Below, piece by piece: positions 11,808 through 23,693 of a stretch of DNA of 64,000 nt (within the stretch, counting starts at the first letter, position 1; the number at the start of each line of letters is the position of its first letter). The position numbers and the translations under genes are program-made. The notes under the pieces are model-generated. The model did no database searches, had not been told where the DNA came from, and saw nothing but the letters and a program-made list of their open reading frames with translations. The stretch is from Candidula unifasciata (lineage: Eukaryota; Mollusca; Gastropoda; Stylommatophora; Geomitridae): positions 241,501 through 305,500 of the forward strand of contig CAJHNH020001147.1 of the NCBI GenBank assembly GCA_905116865.2. Direction: 5' to 3'.

Positions 11808-14800
11808 GTAAGTATCATTACCTCCATCAACATCATTCTCTAGTGGCATCTATCTATTTCAGGTTAGTCTACCATTTGGCTGAGAGGTTTTTTCGTGATT
11901 AATAAAGTAGAAATACACGGGCAGCCTTGAGTGGGTACCAGGTGCAGTCCTGGGAAGTAAAGGCGGCTGGCGTGCTGCTGACCATATCACCCAACAAATG
12001 CAGATAAATCTATAAAATATAGGTTTAGCCCTATATGCCCAATGCACCCGAAGACGACAAAAAAGTCCTTAAATTTAAAAACCTGAATGCTGTATAATTA
12101 CAAGTCCTTTCACTGGAGCCCACGGCGTGGTTAAATAACAAGACATGTTAAAGCCAACGTAAGAGATAATGACAGACATATGAAGAATTTTTAGAAGTTA
12201 CTGGGGAGCTACACGCGTACATTCCGACCAGAAGATCTTGGGTTCGAATTCGCACTAAGCTGAATTGTAAGGAAAATGACCCAGGTTTCTAGGTCGACCT
12301 AGCATTAAATGGTTGCCAGGAAACATCAGGGGAAGTAACAGCGGTGTGTGTGTGTGTGTGTGTGTGTGGTTCACAACCCTTTGAGTGCCGACTGGTCTAG
12401 AGATCAAAGAGCCAAGCATCAGATAACAAAATGGGCCACTGGGGCGAAGAGCCCTTTACTTAATTGACTGACATGGAGGAAACTTCAGGCGCTAGTGAAA
12501 TACAGGACAGTTGAGTGACACTTAGCTGAGAGTCTGTGCTCCAGCATCGTAGATAGAACAGAATAAGAATGAGTTTCTTCTTAATGAGTTTCACCACGCT
12601 GTGAAACTAGAACTCTGCGGTTATATATATATAAATATATAAGTGTGTGTGTGTGTGTGTGTGCGCGCGTGCGCGTGTGTGTGTGTGTGTGTGTGTGTGT
12701 GAGTTTGTCGGGGAAATACCCAATCCAGTTTCGTCCTTTTGAAAATGAATTTTTTTTTTTCGTTATTTGAAGTCCCACCCTGGCTTTTGCCAGGGGCCGC
12801 AATATAGGCAGGCCCTAAATATGGCCAATTGCCTGAACGCGGTTTCTGGGACCTCTCTACGGCGATCCTCATTCACATGGTGGCACTTTGTGTCATCGGG
12901 AGTTTATCGCTTGTGTGATGTCCTAGTGGAGTAGAAAGTCAGTCAGTCAGTCTCGGGGAAGGAGGGGGAGGGGGGAGGGGTAGGAAGGAGAGAAAGTCAA
13001 AAGAATAACAGGATTGTACAGACCGGTTCAGAGCTGATAGTCTGAGAAAAAACATGACAAATCCAGACTGTGGTTTCCACTTTTTGAATCTAACGGGGCA
13101 GCACATGATTGCTCTGTTCCTCTGCCAATAATAAAAAAAAAAAAAACATACAAAATTCCTATCGCTGTGAAAAGTTAGACTTTCAGCAGGCCTGACTAAA
13201 TCCAACAGCTCGCAAACGTATCAAATAAATGCATAAGGCCGCCACCAAAGGTTCCAACACTAACAGTCTTTTACAATCGTAATTCAATGCTGTTGGAAAC
13301 ATCAGTAACTTTTACGTTCTTGTGTGTGCAAGCATTACTGCATAAAACATACTGCCAGTACTGTGTTAAACAGGTAGTTACCATTTTGTGGATACCTAGT
13401 TCACGACACAAATCCCCAGGAGCACCGATGAAAAGCATACACCATGAAATCCACAGCTCACAGTGTCGCACCATACACTCTATCGACTAGTTGTCTACTG
13501 GATTACTGAGAACACAGTCCATCGTGCAGAGGTGAGGTTGGTTTGAGCAGGAGAGGCTAAGCGACATTAAAAGTCGTTTTCTTTTAGTGTATCACAGTTT
13601 TAACAGAGCTTATCTAAAGAACAAATGAAAGGTTACAACGGTGTTGCCTATTTGCTGTTGTTTACCAACATATTCTGTCCCCAGTCGGCGATTGCTCTTG
13701 TGGGAGCGCCTTCAGACATCTACTACTACAGCGTCATGACGATCACCCCCTTCATCGGGTTCTCTTTGAGCTACATCGTGGGCATCTACACCATGATTCC
13801 TCTGATCTACCCTCTCCACCTGACAAGCCTCTACGAGTACCTGCTGCTGCGGTTCGAGTCCGACGTGGTGCGGATTAGTGCCGTCTGCCTAGGTATGCTA
13901 CAGACACTCAGCTACATGGGAATCGCCCTGTTGACGCCAGCACTTAGTCTTCAGGTATTGTTGCCTCATGTCTGCCATAGGTTTTCATTATTAGACTGGG
14001 CTGGGAATTATTATTTTTAGTGAAACGAACACTACATTAAGTGCAAGAGAAAATGTGTGAGGAGTAAAGGCGAACGGTATGAAAGGACAATATTACCCAT
14101 CTTCTTGTTCACTTCTTCCATCTAGTTTTTCGAAGTGTTATGTGGGAGGGAGAGGGTTAAAAAAAAAAAAAGGGGGGGGGGGGGGTATAGATCTTCTGTA
14201 TGCTCTTTCGAAAGCGTTGAATCAGTCGACTGTCATTTCTTTAAGGTTTTTAGTGAAGCCGTCGTCAATTATAGAGGAGAACCTAGCCTAACAATTAGCA
14301 ACGATAAGCTATCAAGCGGGACACTCTGGTTCGAATGTAAGGCTGATAATTTTTTTCTTTCTGTTGGGGGGAAAAAAAAAAAACATCCTAACCTGTAGAG
14401 TCCGTGGCGACAGCACCAGCCGTGCGCTTCCTAATTCTCACACTTAGAGACTCTGGCCCCAGCGTAAACACAGGCAGTAAGGCAGTTTTAGCAATGATGC
14501 CGTCGTTCTACATGTGCTAGGTCATCCTCTTGCTCTGTGTTCATCATATTTCTTCAGTGTGGTTCTGTGTTGCAGCTGGTACCAGGCCATTGTCGTGACA
14601 TGATAGCCACAAACCCTCATCTATTGCTCTTTAATAAACTGTATGATACTCAGTTGTAGACTGTTTCACATTGTGTGCCATTTTTCATGTGATCTTTTCT
14701 TGTTTCTCCGACAGCTCTTCTAAGACATCTCATCTCTGTTGCGTTCACTATGATCTGACGCTGACTTTTTTATGGTATGTTATCACAATTGACATCATTA

Positions 14801-17016
14801 CACAATGGTCCTTCCCATGCGTGCTCAGTCCTCCGATGCAGCAAACACTCTATGGTACTTCTACTTACTGTTCCCATAAGAAGTTGGTTATAATGTCTCC
14901 TATCTCGCACTCGAAGGCGGCATAGACGGGCTTCACCATGCTTTAATCCTATGTCATGCAATAGAGTTAGTATCAGAGATTCCTCATTATCCACTAGCCC
15001 AGTCCGTTTAGCTTTGACGATATCTCCTCTGTCCAGGCTTCTTTCCACATGCGTTGGTGCACTGCTTGCCAGTTGGTCCGCTCGTTCCTTGCCCTGTACG
15101 CCCGCATAACGGTGTGTAGATCAAGGGGAGGAAGGACAAGTTTTGTCCCTGTTTGACACTGGTAGCATAAAGTTGACCAAAATATACATACAAGATTTGA
15201 CATTAATGGTCAATTATTCTTTAAAAAAACTATAAACTTTTATTTATTGGGCATACATTTGAAAATGCTCCTAATGATGTTAAAAAAAGTATTCTTTTCC
15301 TTGAGTATTTTTAAAACAGAGTAAAGATATATTCAGTAGATGATGATGAATCAATTGTGGCAATATTCTTTCTCCTAATGGAGTGTCCCATTGCTCTTGT
15401 TTCCAATGGAATAGCCTAATGTCCGCATTGTGTTGTGTGTCCTCTTCCCACCAGGCAGCTGCAGGAATCCCTCTGTGGATGTCTGTGGCGATCGTGGGCG
15501 CCATCGGAACTCTGTACACGGCTCTGGGAGGCATCAAAAGTGTCGTCTGGGCAGACGCCTTTCAGTGTTTGGTCATGTTTGGTGGACTTATGGCGGTCAT
15601 CGTCAAAGGTATTGTCGCTGCTATCTATATAGCAAGTAAAGTACAGATCCCTTTTCATGCCTTAAGCACATCGGGCATATGGGAAGAGCGTCCGATATTT
15701 TTTACAGACCAATCAGCATTGATGGGTAATGTGGCTAGCATTACTCAGGCCGTCTTAACTTCCCTAGGACAGCCATCCTGGTACCCATTTTAGGCTGGGT
15801 CGACCTGCGACGCCCCATACCATGATAAAATTCCACGCAGCTAGTAAAGAAGTTATCAGTCCAATAAACTCTTGAAGCTTGCACAACCAAAGTAAAAAAA
15901 GCATAAGGCAGCTGTGAGGGATGCCACACTAACGGCCTTACACTACTACTGCAACTCACTGATGGCGCAAACGGTCAGTCACGACAGCCGGCACTGCACC
16001 CGCAATTGCTGCCTTAGTTTCAATATTATCGTTACGACAGATTATACCTGTTTTCATCTTCTTAGTTTTCATCGTCTGTATACTCCCACTGAAGGCTTCG
16101 ATTGTTCGTCTGCTTTTGGACTTGTCTTGTTCCATAACTTGAGTTTTGAGTGCACATCTGTTTTAAAGATCTGGCTTATTTGGATGCAGTCTGTTGGTTT
16201 CTCTCCTTTCAGACAGATGCACTCCAACTTTGAGGGGGGAACCCCTAATTACTCGCATTGTACTGCAGAAGCAGAAAAACAGCACACAGACAGAAACGGC
16301 GTTGACGAGATACTGAAGCTTTTGGCTTCAGATCAGATGTGCATCACACATTTCGTTTCAATCTGCGTGCTTGATTTTGTGTGACTCGTTTACATAGTAT
16401 TCTAAAGCCATAAATCTTTTAATACCATGCGACTCAGCATACGGCTGTTGATTACCCAATACACGGTACACATTAGCTAACTTATTCTATCCAATTGTAC
16501 AGTTTCTTTCTTCCTTTCTACATCCGGGCTTCTTTATCTCACCCTGTGCATTATTCCCATGTTGGTTCACGGAGATAGAGACTAGCTTCTAAGTGTAACA
16601 AAGTTGGAAAGGGCGTAAGAAACAACTACATAAAGTTATAAGAAAGAGGCAGTCGAGGTTCTTCAGTCACGTCACAAGAGGCGTTGGATGACGTCGTGAT
16701 GCCTGGAAAGATCACTAGTAGAAGAGGCAGGGTCAGACCAATAGAGACGATAACTGACGGTCTGAAACACTACATGGCGGAACATCATCAATGTAATGCA
16801 TCCAGAATACCAAGGACGGAGCTCTGCGAAGAAAAATTTCAGCCAGCCAAGATGGAAAAAAGATATTCGTCTAGCAAAAGAGGAAAACAGCCTTACACGA
16901 ATAAAACGTTAAATGCTAGAATATGAGGGTTTGATGAAGAAGAATTAAAAGGAGGAGATTGAGGAAATGAGTGGCACCAAAGCCAAGTAGCAGCAGTAGC
17001 AGCAGTAGCAGAACAA

Positions 17017-17058
<42 letters not shown>

Positions 17059-17083
17059 GAAGAAGAAGAAGAAGAAGAAGAAA

Positions 17084-17129
<46 letters not shown>

Positions 17130-17151
17130 AGAAGAAGAAGAAGAAGATGAT

Positions 17152-17207
<56 letters not shown>

Positions 17208-20200
17208 AGAAGAAGAAGAAGAAGAAGAAGAAGAAGAAGAAGAAGAAGAAGAAGAAGAAGAAGAAGAAAAAAGAAGAAGAGGAAGAAGATGAAGATTATA
17301 AAGAAAAAGATGAAGAAGAAGAAGAAAAAAAGAAAAAGAAGAAGTAGAAGAAGAAGAAAGACGAGGCGGAGGAGGAAGGGGAATGTGAAAGTGTGTCATG
17401 TGATCTTTGTGACCAGGAAGTCTCACTGTGGGTGGAGGTAACGCCGTCTTTGAGGCAGCCATGGCTGGCGGGAGAATCCGCTTCTCCGAGATCGACCCTG
17501 ACCCTAGGACCAGGTTCTCCTGGTGGAGCATCACCATCGGAGGCATGTTTGTCTGGTAAGTGGCCACACTTGAAGTTGTTGTTGTTTAAATTGTTGGTCC
17601 TGGTTATCCTCATAATTATCACCATGACGGTCATCCTGGTGGTTTTAATCTTTGTCACTATGGGTATCTTCACGAAGATTAACAACAGAAGGCCGTGACC
17701 ACGGAAAACACAAACAAGAGGTAAAACACGGGAGAAAGGAGAAAAGTTGGGCAATGGTAACAGATGATGAACCGTAAGGTTGTGGCGGCAGTGGAGAGGG
17801 ATGGAGGAGGAGAAGGATGGGAGGGGAAGGAGACAGAGAAGAAGAACATGAAAACAAAGAAAAAATAGAATGCACTAGAGGTTGGGGAGGGGGAGGGGAT
17901 GAGGTTCGTAGAAGAATGTGATGATGACGATGTTGATCATAGTGTTATGTGTGTAATGTCTGGTGCCATTAAGCGTACACTGTCATCTCGCACGATCACC
18001 AGAATCCAGGATGAGTTTAGTGTTTTTGTCTCGCTCCATCCATTCGGCCAGACCATGCAGGTATCCGTCTCTCTGTCTTCCTTTTGCTCTCATTTAGTGA
18101 TTTTATTATTTAATTATAATCGACAACATTGTACACCGAGCATACCCATAGATGCTCCGTCTCCCGCAGCAAATTTCTTGAGGTGTGGATGCTAACTGTT
18201 CCAATAAAACAGTGATCCTCAAACCGTGCTCCGCGGCGCCCCGGGAAGCCACGACCTCTTTACAGGGGCGCCGCAAAATATTCAAAAATACAGTTTTTTA
18301 TTTTTTAATTGTTTCATTTCTTGCACACGAATAGTCATACTTTTACTTACGTTGAGGCAATGTGGAAAAATTTTTATTGAAAAAAAGGCGCCGCGACTAA
18401 GAAAAGTTTGTGAAACGCTGGTATAAAACACTGATTATACACACACGTCGTTCTTTTCTTGTCATACGCCCGTCCTTGAAGGATCCCTCCTAATATTTTT
18501 TTCATTTACTTCATTGACACATTCTTACCAATGTTATTTCTTTTAATCTCGCGTCTTCTAACAATATGTGTTCCTCTGGATCCCGTTCCATCAATCTGGC
18601 CAGTTATTAGCAAACTCTCGTGTCTTTTAACAATATTTGTTCCTCTGGCTCTCTTCCATTCAATCTGGCCAGTTGTTAGCAAAATCTGGAGTCCAGTCCT
18701 TCGTTAATATTTTTCTTATTTCCAGCGTTCAGCGGCTGTAAAGCTCTGGTTGTTCGTCCACTTCTGGACTTGGAGTCTTTTTCCTGAACTTCAATTCTAC
18801 ATTCACATCCGTTGAACAGATGCGGACTACTTGTAAGCAGACTATTGATTCTTTTCAACTCATGAATTGCGCTTTGACTTCCTTCGAGAGAAAAAGAGGG
18901 AAAAAAAGGGGGGGGGGGGGGCGCGAGAGTAGGAGTTGAATCTTTAATTTGTCGCTTTTTAAGACATGCTTTTTAAGGCAGTGCCTTTATTTCCTTCCGC
19001 CACCCCCACCCCGGGTCCCCCCATTCCCTACATAGCCCTAGAACCCAAACATAGAATGATGTTAATGATTATGATACTGATGATCATGATTAAGATTAAG
19101 ATTTTAAGGATGACAGGCTAGATGATACTAGTTAACAATTAGTTTGGTCTGGTCCGAATCGCTTGCAGGTTCGCCAACATCTTCAACCAATCGATGATCC
19201 AGCGAGTCTCGGCCATGAAGACGATGAGGGAGGCCAAGATCTCCTTCCTGCTCAACGTTCCCATCCTGCTGTCGTTCGCAGCCATGTTGGCGGCATGTGG
19301 CATCGTCCTCTACGCCTACTTTCATTTCCTGCGATGTGATCCCTTCGAGGTGAGCAGTGCCTCCCTGACCCCTGACCCCCCCGTTTTGTATGTTGGAGTA
19401 AATGTTACTGATACCATTGATATTGGAACTTTTCGCTGGCTGCTGAAGACGGGGACGTGACACTTATGGAAATGTTCCGTATGCTGTGATTCTGGTTCTT
19501 AACGCAGTGCAACACGTCATGAAAATTCAAATCACAGAACAGACGAAAACGGGTTTTCCCATGTGTGTTCAGTGAACCATTTAAACAAAATAGAAACGGG
19601 GTGGGACTAGACGGGGACAAGGGGTTTGGGGGGAGGGGGTATAAACCAATTGCCCCATTAAAAAAGCATGCTGTAAAAATCGGCTAATTAGGAACGTTTC
19701 GGTCGAGTGCATCTGCATAAGAGGCGAGGAACCAACAGTCTGCATACAATTATGACATTTGGGCAACCGATGTGCACGCAAAACTCAAATTCTGGAACAA
19801 GACCAAAGTCCAGAAGTGGACGAACAACTGGAGCTTTCCCCGAAGCTTACAGTGGATGAGCACCGAGAAGAAGATGATGAATATGGTCAGACGAGACGAA
19901 TGGAAGATGAGATCTATTTGGAAGGGGGGATACCAAGACGAACAGAAAGAAAGACAAGCCGAATACTCCCCAGATTAACGGTGTACGTGGTGCCGAGGCA
20001 GAATGGCTTCAATGCTCACGAGACTGTGCTAAACGGAACTATGCTCAAGTGCTTCAGGTACAAAGTCAATGAAAGCTATCGCCAGAACTTGGTCCTTGGG
20101 TACCCGGGCTCATTGGAAGCGGATGCGACAGGAGGCCGCCACCATCCTAACTTTAAACACAAGTTCTCTTGGTAACTCTTTGAGGACAAATCGCCAGTTA

Positions 20201-22900
20201 ACTGGTTTATGAAAATATCCCGATCGGACTGTCCAACATGATACTGGCGATTCATAGAGACATTTTAATTTTGTTCCGTTTGCGGGGAAAAACGAATTTT
20301 ATAACATGTTTTTAAAAACTCATTCATTCATTCATTCATTCATTCAGTAGCATGTCCCTCGCGGAACCTCGCTGCCATAACAACCCTCCGGAAAACCTTC
20401 CTATCATGAGCAAGATGTCCTGCGTCTGATACACCCATCTGGAGATCATCTGCCACATCCTGCACCTTTTAAAAACTAGAATTAGCAAAACGAAGTCCTT
20501 TCGTTTGTGATGTTCCGAGTGGCTTTTGTGACACTTTCTAATTGAAATTTTTTTTTAGATGTTATACAATTTCTACGTGATTTTTCTGTACCAAATGATA
20601 AGGTCAAAGGGTCTAGAACTGTTCATACTGCTCTGTCGTTGATGAATCTCTGCCAGATGGTTAAATGCGATATAAGGACCGTGAATATCAGCATCTAGTT
20701 AGCAGAAATCAAGATTGGCACTAGAAGATGCCTTTAGAACTTGACTCCGAAAGGCAGATCAGCGACTAGAGACACGAAGACAAGGATACTTCTGTGAGTG
20801 CAGATCAGCAAGCTTGAATTGACTTCCCATATTCTTTCTTTCACAGGCCGGACTCATTACTAGCAGGAACCAGCTGACTCCGTACTTCGTCCTGCATGTA
20901 CTCAGAGATCTACCAGGGATGTCCGGACTCTACATGGCCACCCTGTTTAGTGCCGCCCTGAGTACTGTCTCCTCAGGTATCAGTTTTTGTACCTACACAT
21001 GCTTTAGTTACTGCTAGACACAGGTCATTAAATACGTTGTCTTGCGTTAGGAATGTCAAGGTTTGATTTCGGATCCTGATGATCATTTGGCAAGTGCGGT
21101 CTTATTCGTGTTTGTATGTGTTCTGTATGTGTGTGTGTGTGCGTTTGTGTGTGTGTAGTGTGTGTATGCAAAAAAAAGTAGGGGGGGGGGGGGTCGTTAC
21201 CGCAGCGTCGAGCTCGACAGTGATTTCCAGGTGTAGATAAAGCCCTAACTGTATGAGATGAGCTTTATGCAACTGAGTCGATATTCTAGTGTGTACATGC
21301 CGACATACATTTGTGAGATCGAACTGGCACACTGGGCACTCCCATGCGTGCTCAGTCTTCCAGTGCAGCAGCAATTCCAAGTACTTCTTCTAACTGTTCC
21401 CGTGAGAGGTTGGTTATAATGTTTCCTATCTCGGCCTTGAAGGCAGCATAGACGTGCTTGGCCATGCTATACTCCCATGTCACGCATCGGTTCCTCATTA
21501 TCCACTAGCTCAGTCCGTACAGCTTGAACGACATCTGCTCTGACCCGATGATAGTGATACACTTTCTTTCGCGAGAGGTCTTGAGCAACTGTCGTTGTAT
21601 CAGTTAATGTTACACAAGAGTTACAACCACGCCTCATATGCCAGGAGACTTGATGTTTAATTAAAGGCAACTGGATTCAGGGAGGATGAGGTGCCAGATG
21701 AATGATGACACAAACTACAACAAATCTCGGCCTTTACTTGAAACACACTGGACGACATCAGCCTGGCTAAGGAAGGAGGGAAATACAGAAGCACCAACCT
21801 AGTCTCACAAGAGGAGAAAAACCTGTGTAGCGTGGATTATACCTGTGTAGCGTGGATTAATATTATGAAAATTCCACAACGGATGAGAATCGCAATGGCT
21901 AGAACAACATACATGTTAAGTACAGGAGACACAACTTAAATTAGCACGGCGATTAACAATAACCATTCAAGAACAACTGATTAAACTTACGTCGCCGTAT
22001 GCAAGTTTACTTAAAACTATGCTGGACAAAAGAGTTCAACAAATATTTCCTTTCACAGGTATCAATGCGCTGGCCGCCATCACTGTAGAAGACTTCTTCA
22101 AGAGACCTCTAGCGAGGATTTCAGAAAACACAGCCACACTGATCACTAAGCTGATTGTTTGTTTCTACGGGGTCTGCAGCGTCGGACTCGCCTATGGCGC
22201 CAACTCCGTCAAGGGACCACTGACGCAGATCGGTCTGTCCATATTTGGCGCCTGTGGGGGTCCTACGTGCGGGGTTTTCTTTCTAGGCGCTCTGATCCCC
22301 TGGGCCAACAAATATGGCGCTTTCACTGGGGGCGTCCTTGGCCTTGGGCTCAATGTGTGGATGGCAATAGGAAACCAGATCTATGGCAGAAAAATCAAAT
22401 CACTGGAGCCTCCTCCAACAGACTTATGTCACGGTAACTTAACTACCACATATAATGACACTTTCACATACATTACAACTAGCGCGATGGACTTATCAGA
22501 AAGATTTCCTCTTAGCTCGACATCTCCGGGGATTCCGTCAGAGAAAGACCCATACGCATTCGGGTTTTTCCTCTACGACATTTCTTTCGAGTGGTACGGT
22601 CTCACTGGCTGTGTGGTCAGCTTCGGTGTTGGCCTCATCGTTAGCCTGTGCTCTAGGAAAGCCGTGCAATCCAAACCCAACCCTAAACTAATTTTTCCGT
22701 TTGCCCGGAGACTGTGGTCGTTGCCGGAGCCTGTACACACAGCAGCCGATGAGTTCAACAGCGAAGCTGTCAAGAATATGAATCTGTCCAAGAAGAAGCT
22801 GCAAGAGTTTAACAACAGACAGTTCTCTTTTGTGATCAGCGACGCCGAACAGGACAAGGAAGTGACAAGTTTACTAAATACAGAGAATCATAATAAATAG
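11619..22900 (+). CDS. SLC5-family sodium-coupled solute (monocarboxylate-like) transporter, complete, 7 exons
   Basis: Predicted plasma-membrane Na+ symporter. Exons: 11619-11807, 13685-13954, 15455-15608, 17417-17555, 19169-19349, 20847-20976, 22059-22900; all borders are GT/AG and phases agree, giving 1905 nt and 634 residues (vertebrate SLC5A8/A12 are about 610-620). Seen: EYLLGGRRMSMLPVALS near residue 45, YTALGGIKSVVWADAFQ in exon 3, GGRIRFSEIDPDPRTRFSWW in exon 4, LFSAALSTVSSGINALA across exons 6/7 (the conserved Na+-site helix of the family), and CGGPTCGVFFLGALIPW in exon 7. Hydrophobic segments fit the 13-helix LeuT fold. NLT and NDT sequons lie in the last extracellular loop (exon 7). 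The start is the ATG in a CAAGATGG context; an upstream in-frame TTG is not preferred. The branch also contains multivitamin (SLC5A6) and iodide (SLC5A5) carriers, so the substrate is inferred. Confidence 0.9.
11905..12070 (+). mobile_element. 5'-truncated SINE family A copy
   Basis: Body only: CAGCCTTGAGTGGGTACCAG, GTAAAGGCGGCTGGCGTGCT, CTATATGCCCAATGCACC. It starts 100 bp after SLC5 exon 1. Confidence 0.75.
12205..12465 (+). mobile_element. SINE family A copy with internal (TG)n
   Basis: Box B-like GGGTTCGAATTC, then CTAGGTCGACCTAGCATTAA and a decayed body; a TG repeat replaces the GCGGCCGGCGTG segment. Lies in SLC5 intron 1. Confidence 0.65.
13685..13954 (+). CDS. SLC5 transporter exon 2
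   Basis: Codes residues 64-153, from SAIALVGAPSDIYYYSV to LLTPALSLQ. The acceptor is TTCTGTCCCCAG and the donor GTATTG, phase 0 on both sides. The family motif of a Gly-Thr/Ala-Pro-Ser/Ala-Glu/Asp turn (here VGAPSDIY) sits at the start. Confidence 0.9.
14780..15135 (-). mobile_element. LINE RNase H 3' fragment in SLC5 intron 2
   Basis: The minus strand reads ARNERTNWQAVHQRMW, then a Cys/His tail TIECLLHRRTEHAWEGPLC, the typical end of such LINE polyproteins. It lies antisense to the transporter gene. Confidence 0.65.
15455..15608 (+). CDS. SLC5 transporter exon 3
   Basis: Codes residues 154-204 plus one base. The acceptor is CTCTTCCCACCAG; the donor GTATTG splits a Gly codon. YTALGGIKSVVWADAFQ is a near-invariant SLC5 helix-loop. 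Confidence 0.92.
16035..16260 (-). mobile_element. Family B retroposon copy, reverse orientation
   Basis: TTGAGTTTTGAGTGCACATC, AGATCTGGCTTATTTGGATG and ATGCACTCCAACTTTGAGGG on the plus strand. Lies in SLC5 intron 3. Confidence 0.65.
16640..16780 (+). mobile_element. LINE reverse transcriptase C-terminal remnant
   Basis: Broken frames give FFSHVTRGVG and ITSRRGRVRP, like the GRRGRGRP end region of RTE/CR1-type reverse transcriptases. Lies in SLC5 intron 3. Confidence 0.5.
17018..17350. repeat. (AAT)n then GAA-rich purine tract in SLC5 intron 3
   Basis: AAT repeats pass into about 290 bp of GAA/GAG triplets on the plus strand, ending about 70 bp before exon 4. It encodes only artefact poly-Ser/Lys frames. 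Confidence 0.95.
17417..17555 (+). CDS. SLC5 transporter exon 4
   Basis: Codes GSLTVGGGNAVFEAAMAG onward through EIDPDPRTRFSWW. It enters in phase 1, completing Gly, and leaves in phase 2 at a GTAAGT donor that splits a Trp codon. It lies only about 70 bp downstream of a 330-bp GAA-rich tract in the intron. Confidence 0.9.
18210..18420. mobile_element. hAT-like (Charlie-type) MITE, 211 bp
   Basis: Ends CAGTGATCCTCAAACCGTG and, reverse complemented, CAGCGTTTCACAAACTTTTC, imperfect terminal inverted repeats of the hAT CAGxGxTxCTCAAAC type. Flanking 8-mers CAATAAAA and GTATAAAA match at 6 of 8 positions, like a decayed target duplication. GGCGCC occurs near both ends. It has no coding capacity. 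Lies in SLC5 intron 4. Confidence 0.75.
18715..18860 (-). mobile_element. Family B retroposon fragment, reverse orientation
   Basis: GCGTTCAGCGGCTGTAAAGC and GTTGTTCGTCCACTTCTGGA on the plus strand. Lies in SLC5 intron 4. Confidence 0.65.
19169..19349 (+). CDS. SLC5 transporter exon 5
   Basis: Completes the split Trp and reads FANIFNQSMIQRVSAMKTM, then a long hydrophobic helix ending FLRCDPFE before a GTGAGC donor. Where vertebrate relatives have a YGVNQ motif, this protein has NIFNQ. Confidence 0.88.
19620..19875 (+). mobile_element. Family B retroposon copy
   Basis: GTCGAGTGCATCTGCATAAG, GGAACCAACAGTCTGCATAC, AAAGTCCAGAAGTGGACGAA, then GAGCACCGAGAAGAAGATG at its 3' end. Lies in SLC5 intron 5. 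Confidence 0.75.
20170..20660 (+). repeat. Interspersed repeat with a nested (TTCA)n-linked insertion
   Basis: Flanks 20170-20315 and 20465-20660 match 33955-34270 (GGACAAATCGCCA; AAAACTAGAATTAGC; TACCAAATGATAAGG). The piece at about 20316-20464 is absent from the other copy and begins with (CATT)n. Confidence 0.6.
20847..20976 (+). CDS. SLC5 transporter exon 6
   Basis: Codes AGLITSRNQLTPYFVLHV, then GMSGLYMATLFSAALSTVSS. The acceptor is TTCTTTCACAG; it exits in phase 1 at GTATCA. It holds the start of the conserved Na+-site helix. Confidence 0.9.
21300..21560 (-). mobile_element. LINE RNase H 3' fragment in SLC5 intron 6
   Basis: The minus strand reads MELLLHWKTEHAWECPVC, the same Cys/His tail as at 14.8 kb, with an upstream VRTELVDNEEP piece. 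Confidence 0.65.
22059..22900 (+). CDS. SLC5 transporter exon 7 (terminal)
   Basis: Codes residues 355-634 and the TAG stop. The acceptor is TTTCCTTTCACAG. It opens with GINALAAITVEDFFKRP, carries about four hydrophobic helices and the glycosylated loop, and ends in a hydrophilic tail (LLNTENHNK). No PDZ-type C-terminus like that of vertebrate SLC5A8 is seen. Confidence 0.92.
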
Positions 22901-23184
22901 TTGCACACAGATGACTTACCGGGTATAGAATATCCATCTCCATACAGTATCTTCCATTCGTACAATCAGGTAGTCGCAGTTTCACCTTCAAGGCCAACGG
23001 TTCTCCCCATATTTGCTACGTCCTAGTAACAACGACAACCACACAGAATGAACACCACTGTGCTTTGTGAAGAACAACTGACACAGACTGCAGTCTTAGC
23101 CAATCCAACAGTATAAACCTGCACCAACGCAGACAAGCAGCAGTCAGAAGTGTCAAAACAAACAGCCAAACATTAGAAAGGCAG

Positions 23185-23693
23185 TTCACTGTGAATGGAA
23201 GTAGCAGCTATGACAGATCAGTATACACACTCAGTTTTGTGTGGATAGAAGTAGCAGCTATGACAGATCAGTATACACACTCAGTTCTCTGTGGATGGAA
23301 GTAGCAGCTATGACACATCAGTTTTCACACTCAGTTCTCGGTGGATGGAAGTAGCAGCTATGACAGATCAGTATACACACACAGTTCTCTGTGGATGGAA
23401 GTAGCAGCTATGACAGATCAGTATACACACTCAGTTCTCTGTGGATGGAAGTAGCAGCTATAACAGATCAGTATACACACACAGTTCTCTGTGGATGGAA
23501 GTAGCAGCTATGACAGAACAGTATACACACTCAGATCACTGTGGGATGGAAGTAGCAGCTATGACAGATCAGTATACACACTCAGTTCTCTGTGGATGGA
23601 AGTAGCAGCTATGACAGATCAGTATACACAATCAGTTCTATGTGGATGGAAGTAGCAGCTATGACAGATCAGTATACACACTCAGTTCTATGG
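23185..23693. repeat. 50-bp tandem array, about 10 copies, downstream of SLC5
   Basis: Unit GTGGATGGAAGTAGCAGCTA, TGACAGATCAGTATACACAC, CAGTTCTCT. It starts about 285 bp after the transporter stop and may be in its 3' UTR. Confidence 0.93.

Noticed and set aside
16893..17567. 224-residue poly-Ser/Tyr ORF, and Lys/Glu ORF on the other strand
   Set aside because: Translation of the GAA/AAT microsatellite; overlaps the true SLC5 exon 4 antisense.
19759..20175. 138-residue plus ORF with a charged start
   Set aside because: It starts inside the 3' part of a Family B retroposon and ends in another repeat; the frame is probably fortuitous.
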